A stretch of 10,791 bases of DNA from Firmicutes bacterium UBA2296 (GTDB lineage: Bacteria > Bacillota > UBA994): NCBI GenBank assembly GCA_002345475.1, contig DDWC01000091.1, forward strand, positions 1 to 10,791. Direction: 5' to 3'. Every line of letters starts with the position of its first letter. Position 1 is the first letter of the stretch. The position numbers and the translations under genes were made by a program. Shown here piece after piece: positions 6,942 through 10,791 of this stretch. Under the pieces are notes generated by a model. It saw nothing but the letters and a program-made list of their open reading frames with translations, ran no database searches and had not been told where the DNA came from.

Positions 6942-6960
6942 CCTACTAGAAAGTAGTAGG
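6942..6960. repeat. Perfect 7-bp inverted repeat (CCTACTA/TAGTAGG)
   Basis: CCTACTA (6942-6948) and TAGTAGG (6954-6960) are exact reverse complements around GAAAG. The repeat lies beyond the IS3 fragment and directly before the small membrane ORF. It could be the end of an insertion element, a recombination half-site or a short RNA hairpin. There is no T tract on the + side. I could not find a matching copy on the other side of the IS3 fragment. Confidence 0.4.
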
Positions 6961-6961
6961 A

Positions 6962-7216
6962 GTGAACGACCTCAGTTGTACCCCGCCGGGAGTAGCGGGC
7001 CGTCCCAAAAAAATAAGAGGCAAGGTGGAGGGAGGTATAGCTAATATTAAGAAGTATATAGGGTGGCTTCTTATTGCTTACTCGACTTTTGCAATCCTTT
7101 ACGGGCAGTTCGGCAGGGCTAGGTTACGCTTTACACACACTCCTTTCTATTATGTGAGTTTCATATTACTCGTTATTGGAATTGCATTAGTGCTTAAGAA
7201 AGTAACCAGAAGATAA
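6962..7216 (+). CDS. Small two-helix membrane protein, uncertain start
   Basis: The frame from GTG 6962 to TAA 7214-7216 encodes up to 84 residues. The convincing part begins at residue 29 with IKKYIGWLLIAYSTFAILYG, then a short polar loop, then YYVSFILLVIGIALVLKK, i.e. two membrane helices with basic flanks. The first 28 residues are polar and may not be translated. No strong ribosome site precedes GTG 6962. GTG 7025 has AGAGG 4 nt upstream. The best Shine-Dalgarno block, GGAGGGAGG (7027-7035), is placed for an ATT codon at 7046-7048, exactly where the hydrophobic protein begins. Either a rare ATT start is used or a former ATG has mutated. No family is recognised. Confidence 0.45.
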   Translation: MNDLSCTPPGVAGRPKKIRGKVEGGIANIKKYIGWLLIAYSTFAILYGQFGRARLRFTHTPFYYVSFILLVIGIALVLKKVTRR

Positions 7217-7224
7217 CCCATCCC

Positions 7225-7731
7225 TTGCGTAACAAGGGCGATACAGGAAAGTCAGAGGATGAGTTGAAGCAGCGATTCCTCAATGCGTTTAACACGCTGA
7301 TGAGCGACCGAGAGGAGTTGCTCGCTAACTGCCGACTCGCTCAGAGCTTGCTTTGCGACTGCTCGGAGATTGATGCTGAGCTTGTGGAACTGGGGCAGGA
7401 AATTGAGGTGGTCGCCGAACTGGCCAGGAAGGCAATCTACGAGAGTGCCCGCTCAGTGGTCAACCAGGATGAGTTCAATGAACGAAACAACAGCTATCTG
7501 GAGCGGCACCGCAAGGCCACGGAGCGGGTTGCCGAGCTTGAGGGGCTGAGGCGTGAGCGACAGACTAAGTTCCTGGTGCTTGAGGGTTTTATCCAGGGGA
7601 TAGAGAGGCGCCCGCTGGTTTTGGAGGAATTCGACGAGAAGCTGTGGACAGTGGCGGTCGAGACGGTAAGGGTGATGCCAGATGGCAGGCTGATGTTCAG
7701 CTTTAAAGACGGCACGGAGATTGAAGGTTAA
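7225..7731 (+). pseudogene. Serine recombinase C-terminal remnant (copy B)
   Basis: The frame encodes about 168 residues matching the last third of a large serine recombinase: KSEDELKQRFLNAFNTLM, then a DREELLANCRL ... LCDCSEIDAEL segment, a long charged coiled coil (about residues 50-125), and the terminal EEFDEKLWTVAV and LMFSFKDGTEIEG, with a natural TAA at 7729-7731. An intact enzyme would have about 500-550 residues, with the catalytic resolvase domain, recombinase domain and zinc ribbon in front; none of these are here. The first codons (TTG 7225, RNKGDTG) look like the edge of the zinc ribbon, so the break is near 7220, just after the small membrane ORF's stop. It is 70% identical to copy A over 80 residues. 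An open frame remains, but recombination activity is not expected. Confidence 0.8.
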
Positions 7732-7741
7732 AGCACAAAAA

Positions 7742-7780
7742 AGCACCCACAAGAATGGCTACGGAATTCTTGTGGGTGCT
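7742..7780 (-). terminator. Strong 15-bp hairpin; intrinsic terminator when read on the minus strand
   Basis: AGCACCCACAAGAAT (7742-7756) and ATTCTTGTGGGTGCT (7766-7780) pair perfectly around a 9-nt loop. Six A residues (7737-7742) precede the left arm, so on the minus strand the stem is followed by TTTTTT, a textbook rho-independent terminator. On the + strand the stem is followed by GTCATGTTG, a poor T tract, but it could still end transcription of the recombinase remnant 11 nt upstream. It separates the mobile-element debris from the SdpI/M23 genes. Confidence 0.75.
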
Positions 7781-7922
7781 GTCATGTTGTCTGCCGGTAT
7801 TACAGGTCTGTTTCCCAAGCAATCTGAATAGAGGTGAAGGAAAAAACATTAATACGGCGAATACGTTTATCATGTTTACAGTGCTTTCCAATCTAAGCCA
7901 ACGGGGAGGGGGTGAGGACGTT

Positions 7923-8597
7923 ATGAAGAAGTTTTTTAGCCAACACTCTGTTGACCTGTATTTTGTCCTTGCGCCGACAATTTTCGTTTTGTCTCTACTC
8001 TATTTCATGCCCGCGCAAGTCCCAGGACATATGGATTTGCTGGGCAACATAAACAGATGGGGAGGGTCTAGAGGCGGGTGGCTGTTCGTAGGTTTTCTTT
8101 TCTCATATCTAACCCTGGTTGCCTGGTTTGCGGGCAAGAAATTTGGGGGCGTAGTCTCAATCATAAGCAGTGCCGCAATGCTATTCCTATATCTCCATTG
8201 GGCACTGATGCTGCTAGGTATAATGTACGTGACGCCTGGCGCCACGAATATCTACGCTCTTGAGTGGGATCTGGGTAAGAGAGCAGTGGGGACACTTGTG
8301 CCAATATTTACTCTGTGTGGCATGGTTATTCACAAGGCAAAACCTAACTGGTTAGTTGGCTTGAGAACTAGTTGGACACTAAAGTCTGAAGAGGTGTGGG
8401 TCTACACCCACCGGTTATCCAGGCTTCCATTCCTTATAGTAGGCGGCTGCAATTATCTAATCCTCGCCATTCCTCCGATCCCTGAACTTGTCAGGCTGGT
8501 CCTGAGCTTTTCAGTGACGCTCATTCTATTCGCGTACCTGTTATGCAAGTCGTACGAGAAGTATCAGGTGGTCATAAACAGACAGCCCAACGGCTGA
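7923..8597 (+). CDS. SdpI/YhfL-family membrane protein (DUF1648 + SdpI domain), copy 1
   Basis: A 224-residue polytopic membrane protein. The N-terminal DUF1648 part has FMPAQVPGHMDLLGNINRW (28-46), with the family's P-x-x-x-P-x-H-x-D-x-x-G pattern. The C-terminal SdpI part has KPNWLVGLRTSWTLKSEEVW and YTHRLSRLPF (140-170). About six membrane helices are visible. The Bacillus subtilis member SdpI gives immunity to the SdpC killing peptide and helps signal its presence to the repressor SdpR; many homologues have unknown ligands. ATG 7923 is preferred because GGAGGGGGTGAGG (7905-7917) ends 5 nt before it; the open frame extends upstream to 7755, inside the hairpin. Copy 2 at 9941 shares long identical blocks. 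No sdpR-like gene is adjacent. Confidence 0.9.
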   Translation: MKKFFSQHSVDLYFVLAPTIFVLSLLYFMPAQVPGHMDLLGNINRWGGSRGGWLFVGFLFSYLTLVAWFAGKKFGGVVSIISSAAMLFLYLHWALMLLGIMYVTPGATNIYALEWDLGKRAVGTLVPIFTLCGMVIHKAKPNWLVGLRTSWTLKSEEVWVYTHRLSRLPFLIVGGCNYLILAIPPIPELVRLVLSFSVTLILFAYLLCKSYEKYQVVINRQPNG

Positions 8598-8707
8598 CTC
8601 CCACTCTATAACTAGGCAGGACTCCATAAGCCTCATTCCGTTTGCCGTGTCGTCTTTCAATCCCGCTCATATTATTAGCCGGAGCTCCTTACACACAGGG
8701 AGTCAAC

Positions 8708-8744
8708 ATTGTCTGAAACTGTGCGCAGAATTTCTCCAGACAAT
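8708..8744. repeat. Perfect 8-bp inverted repeat in the leader of the M23 gene
   Basis: ATTGTCTG (8708-8715) and CAGACAAT (8737-8744) are exact reverse complements with a 21-nt spacer, about 73 nt before the peptidase start. A second small palindrome, AATGCATT, is at 8756-8763. The gap 8598-8816 has no convincing -35/-10 pair. The repeat may be a regulator site or an RNA hairpin. Confidence 0.3.
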
Positions 8745-8816
8745 TGTGACTAGGAATGCATTATTTAAACGATGGACTCGGGTCTAGGATCACCAGTTGA
8801 ACAGGGGGTGGTCGTA

Positions 8817-9734
8817 ATGAGGTCATTCATTGCTATGGCAGTTCCGCTAGGAGTTGCTGCTTTCTTCCTTGCTGGGGCAGTACAGGTTGTGATGCGCCGT
8901 TCACCATCAAACCGCCCATCGCTTGCAGCGCAGGCCTTATATCTGTTAGGGGTCTGTTTGGTCTCCAATGTGGCCTACCCATGGTGGCGAACTGGTTTGA
9001 TGATAAGGGTTATAACTGTTCTTGTTATCGGTCTTGCAGGGCTGTTAAGTAGCTATGCTGCTCTTCGAGGTATTTCTTCTCTAACACAGTTGATACCTTT
9101 GCGCCCTGTCACTTGGGGGTTTGCTTTGCTGGGGGTGGGCCTCCTTCTTGTGGGTATCGCAATAGTTTCGTGGCCAATCCCTTCAGGCGTAGCTCTGGCA
9201 CTCCCAGTCAGCGACGGTACTTGGTATGTTGCCCATGGAGGGCCTCTTAACATTATCAACCATCACCGTTCTGTCATAGAGCAGCAATTTGGGCTTGATC
9301 TTACACGTTTACCCACTAGCAACTGGACTGCGCAAGCGAAAGGTGCCACACCTAGTGCATACCCATCATGGGGTTCAGCAGTCATTGCCCCTATAGACGG
9401 GGTAGTTGTTTCCACAGTAGGTGGACTGCCGGACATGGATGTGGGGGTAAGGGATACCCAAAATCCAGCAGGAAATTGTATTGTACTTAAGACTTCAGAA
9501 GGGGTACATATCGTCATTGCACACCTACAGCAAGATTCGATCCTTGTTGATGCAGGACAGCGAGTGCGCCAGGGAGACGTTTTAGGTAAAGTAGGTAATA
9601 GCGGTCAAACAACTGAGCCACACATTCACATTCATGCAATGACAAAGCATCAAGATGGAGCATGGGTGGGTATTCCGATATATATGAACGGACGTAGCCC
9701 TCGTAGAGGGCATTTGCTTAAGGTCGGCAGATAG
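8817..9734 (+). CDS. Membrane-anchored M23-family metallopeptidase
   Basis: A 305-residue zinc endopeptidase of the LytM/lysostaphin-like M23 family. The N-terminal 120 residues form about four hydrophobic helices. The peptidase domain follows, presumably outside the membrane, where it would cut peptidoglycan cross-bridges or another extracellular peptide. Motifs are NHHRSVIEQQFGLD (148-161) giving zinc ligands H149 or H150 and D161, APIDGVV (191-197), NPAGNCIVLK (216-225), AHL (235-237), GNSG (260-263) and EPHIHIHA (267-274) with catalytic/ligand H269 and H271. The set looks complete. ATG 8817 has GGGGGTGG (8804-8811) 5 nt upstream; ATG 8772 lacks a site. It lies between two SdpI paralogues. 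M23 enzymes can be autolysins, bacteriocins or spore/cell-wall enzymes, and the sequence does not decide between these. Confidence 0.9.
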   Translation: MRSFIAMAVPLGVAAFFLAGAVQVVMRRSPSNRPSLAAQALYLLGVCLVSNVAYPWWRTGLMIRVITVLVIGLAGLLSSYAALRGISSLTQLIPLRPVTWGFALLGVGLLLVGIAIVSWPIPSGVALALPVSDGTWYVAHGGPLNIINHHRSVIEQQFGLDLTRLPTSNWTAQAKGATPSAYPSWGSAVIAPIDGVVVSTVGGLPDMDVGVRDTQNPAGNCIVLKTSEGVHIVIAHLQQDSILVDAGQRVRQGDVLGKVGNSGQTTEPHIHIHAMTKHQDGAWVGIPIYMNGRSPRRGHLLKVGR

Positions 9735-9739
9735 AAGAT

Positions 9740-9907
9740 GTACGAGAATATGACTCAACTACTGCAAGGAAAGCAAGGCAGGTATTATTGGCTAAAGGGG
9801 ACTTTGTTGAGTTGAAACGTTTGATCCAGGACCTTTGTGTGGAGACTATCTGTCGCGCAGGCAAGTGTGGCGACTACGGTGTGTTAGTAGCCGGGTCTAT
9901 TCTATAA
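9740..9907 (+). other. Open frame between M23 and SdpI-2, possible gene remnant
   Basis: After the peptidase stop, a frame (phase 2) stays open to TAA at 9905-9907 and encodes about 55 residues, including ARKARQVLLAKGDFVELKRL and then a cysteine-bearing segment (C at IQDLC, ETIC, GKC). It has no ATG or convincing ribosome site. The composition looks more protein-like than its surroundings, and a fragment of a lost regulator is possible since SdpI genes often follow one, but I recognise no family and chance is not excluded. Confidence 0.2.
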
Positions 9908-9931
9908 TCTGCAATTAAGGGGGGGGGGGGG
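9903..9931 (+). promoter_or_regulatory. TATAAT box and 13-G homopolymer before SdpI copy 2
   Basis: A perfect TATAAT (9903-9908), with only a weak -35 (GTGTTA, 9881-9886), is followed by 13 consecutive G (9919-9931), then 9 nt and the GTG start at 9941. The tract lies in the expected 5' leader, where it also serves as the Shine-Dalgarno sequence. Tracts of this length are prone to slipped-strand length change, so expression could vary between cells. Confidence 0.5.
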
Positions 9932-9940
9932 CTGAATTAG

Positions 9941-10645
9941 GTGGTGGAGAGTGCCAAGAAAAGACATTTTGATGCGGAAAGTCGCGTTTTGCTGTTCTTT
10001 TCCCTTACACCTATTGTCTATGTCTTGTTGTTGTTGTCTTTTATGCCTGAACGCGTACCAATGCATATGGACATGTGGGGGAATATTACCCGATGGTGGA
10101 ATAGAGGAAACATGCTACTACTTGGACTTATTTTCTCGGCGCTGATATCACTAGCCATAAGGTCAATTAAGAGAGGAAGATCTGTGGGTAGTAACGGATA
10201 TTCTGCCTTTTATACTGTAGTCCTTCTTTTTGTGTACGGACAGTTCTTGCTCCTGCTGCTAAGGGCGATGTATGTATTCCCTGATGCTACCAGTTCCAGC
10301 ATTGTGGAATGGGATCCGAGTAAATCATTCGTAGCATTCTTCATACCGTTGTATATTTTGTGTGGCCTGTTCATTCATAAGGTGAAGCCTAATTGGGTGT
10401 TGGGTATACGTAATCGGTGGACTCTGCAGTCAGAAGAAGTGTGGAACTATACTCATAGTAAGGCTAGGCTGCCTTTCCTTATCGCCAGTGGTCTATGTTA
10501 CCTCATTCTTGCCATCCCGCCAATACCCGCTGGATCACGACTTGTTGCAAGTTGTTTGGTAACGGTTCTACTAGTACTGTACTTGTTTTATGAATCATAT
10601 GCTGCGTATCAACGGTTCAGCTGTTCGTCGCCACACGGGTCCTGA
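9941..10645 (+). CDS. SdpI/YhfL-family membrane protein, copy 2
   Basis: A 234-residue polytopic membrane protein with the same plan as copy 1: DUF1648 motif FMPERVPMHMDMWGNITRW (34-52) and SdpI motif KPNWVLGIRNRWTLQSEEVW with YTHSKARLPFL (149-180), then the shared YLILAIPPIP (187-196). The residues after G-I-R, usually T-P in the family, are N-R here and T-S in copy 1, so the two may recognise different ligands. The start is GTG 9941 (a second GTG follows at once); an ATG at 9972 is out of frame. The ribosome site is the 13-G tract ending 9 nt upstream. It may be an immunity or peptide-sensing protein by analogy with B. subtilis SdpI. Confidence 0.88.
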   Translation: MVESAKKRHFDAESRVLLFFSLTPIVYVLLLLSFMPERVPMHMDMWGNITRWWNRGNMLLLGLIFSALISLAIRSIKRGRSVGSNGYSAFYTVVLLFVYGQFLLLLLRAMYVFPDATSSSIVEWDPSKSFVAFFIPLYILCGLFIHKVKPNWVLGIRNRWTLQSEEVWNYTHSKARLPFLIASGLCYLILAIPPIPAGSRLVASCLVTVLLVLYLFYESYAAYQRFSCSSPHGS

Positions 10646-10689
10646 TGGACACCCGGAATAGATTGGCAATACAGAAACTCGCCGCTTAG

Positions 10690-10791
10690 TATCAGGGAGA
10701 CAATCTGAGCAAAGCCATAAAGCGATGTGTCGTGGACTTAATGCAGGAAGCGGGATCCGTGGACGGCAACAGTGGACACCACTATGAGCGC
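10690..10791 (+). other. Unassigned frame open to the window end
   Basis: After SdpI copy 2 there are 146 nt with no recognised gene. One + frame, free of stops from 10690 to the last base, encodes 34 residues including LSKAIKRCVVDLMQEAGSVD. An ATG at 10741 lies inside it without a clear ribosome site. It may be the start of a gene continuing to the right, or chance. Confidence 0.2.

Noticed and set aside
3778..9743. 14-bp identical string (AGATAGAAGATGTA) at 3778 and 9730
   Set aside because: One copy lies across the peptidase stop codon and the other before the insertase. A single match of this length is within chance expectation for a 10.8 kb window.
7923..10645. A complete Sdp cannibalism system
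   Set aside because: No SdpA, SdpB, SdpC or SdpR-like gene is visible in the window; only the SdpI-type proteins are present.
1..10791. CRISPR array, tRNA or rRNA genes
   Set aside because: No regularly spaced repeats, cloverleaf-forming segments or rRNA-like conserved stretches were found on reading.

Overview
The window looks like a chromosomal segment of an anaerobic Bacillota, most likely Clostridia-like. The grounds are the gene families present (a SPASM-type radical SAM protein of a clostridial kind, DegV, a short YidC/Oxa1 insertase, a DUF2974/Mbeg1-like hydrolase, SdpI-type immunity proteins, and clostridial serine-recombinase debris), strong purine-rich ribosome binding sites, and heavy AGA/AGG arginine and ATA isoleucine codon use. 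I cannot name the species. Every intact gene I can support lies on the + strand.

Left third (1-3621). After an unassigned leader there is a textbook promoter (TTGACA, 17 nt, TAAAAT) with the symmetric motif CGTACGACCGTACG just downstream. It drives a TetR-family regulator that carries an in-frame TAA: the reading frame continues past the stop for 41 more codons that look like a normal TetR C-terminus. Next comes a radical SAM/SPASM protein with all cysteine clusters present, then a DegV-family fatty-acid-binding protein. A variant of the CGTACGACCGTACG motif lies next to a TATAAT box upstream of the radical SAM gene, so a local TetR regulon is plausible.

Middle (3812-5933). A short YidC-type membrane insertase is followed after 1 nt by a DUF2974 alpha/beta hydrolase with an apparent complete Ser-Asp-His triad. 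This is a translationally tight pair.

Scar region (about 5934-7780). This is a graveyard of mobile DNA. Two fragments of the C-terminal region of a large serine recombinase (about 70% identical to each other over 80 residues) bracket a roughly 0.9 kb patchwork: a 44-codon ORF, a promoter with the 5' end of a signal-peptide gene, a minus-strand fragment of an IS3-family OrfB transposase that cuts that gene off, and a small two-helix membrane-protein ORF with an unclear start. It ends in a perfect 15-bp hairpin.

Right third (7781-10645). Two paralogous SdpI-family membrane proteins flank a membrane-anchored M23 metallopeptidase with its zinc-site residues present. The second SdpI gene is preceded by a 13-G homopolymer between a TATAAT box and a GTG start. 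No SdpA/B/C toxin genes are visible. The SdpI-M23-SdpI arrangement and the G tract are the most interesting features here, but I do not see clear proof of a new system. The last 145 nt hold only an unassigned frame that stays open to the window end.
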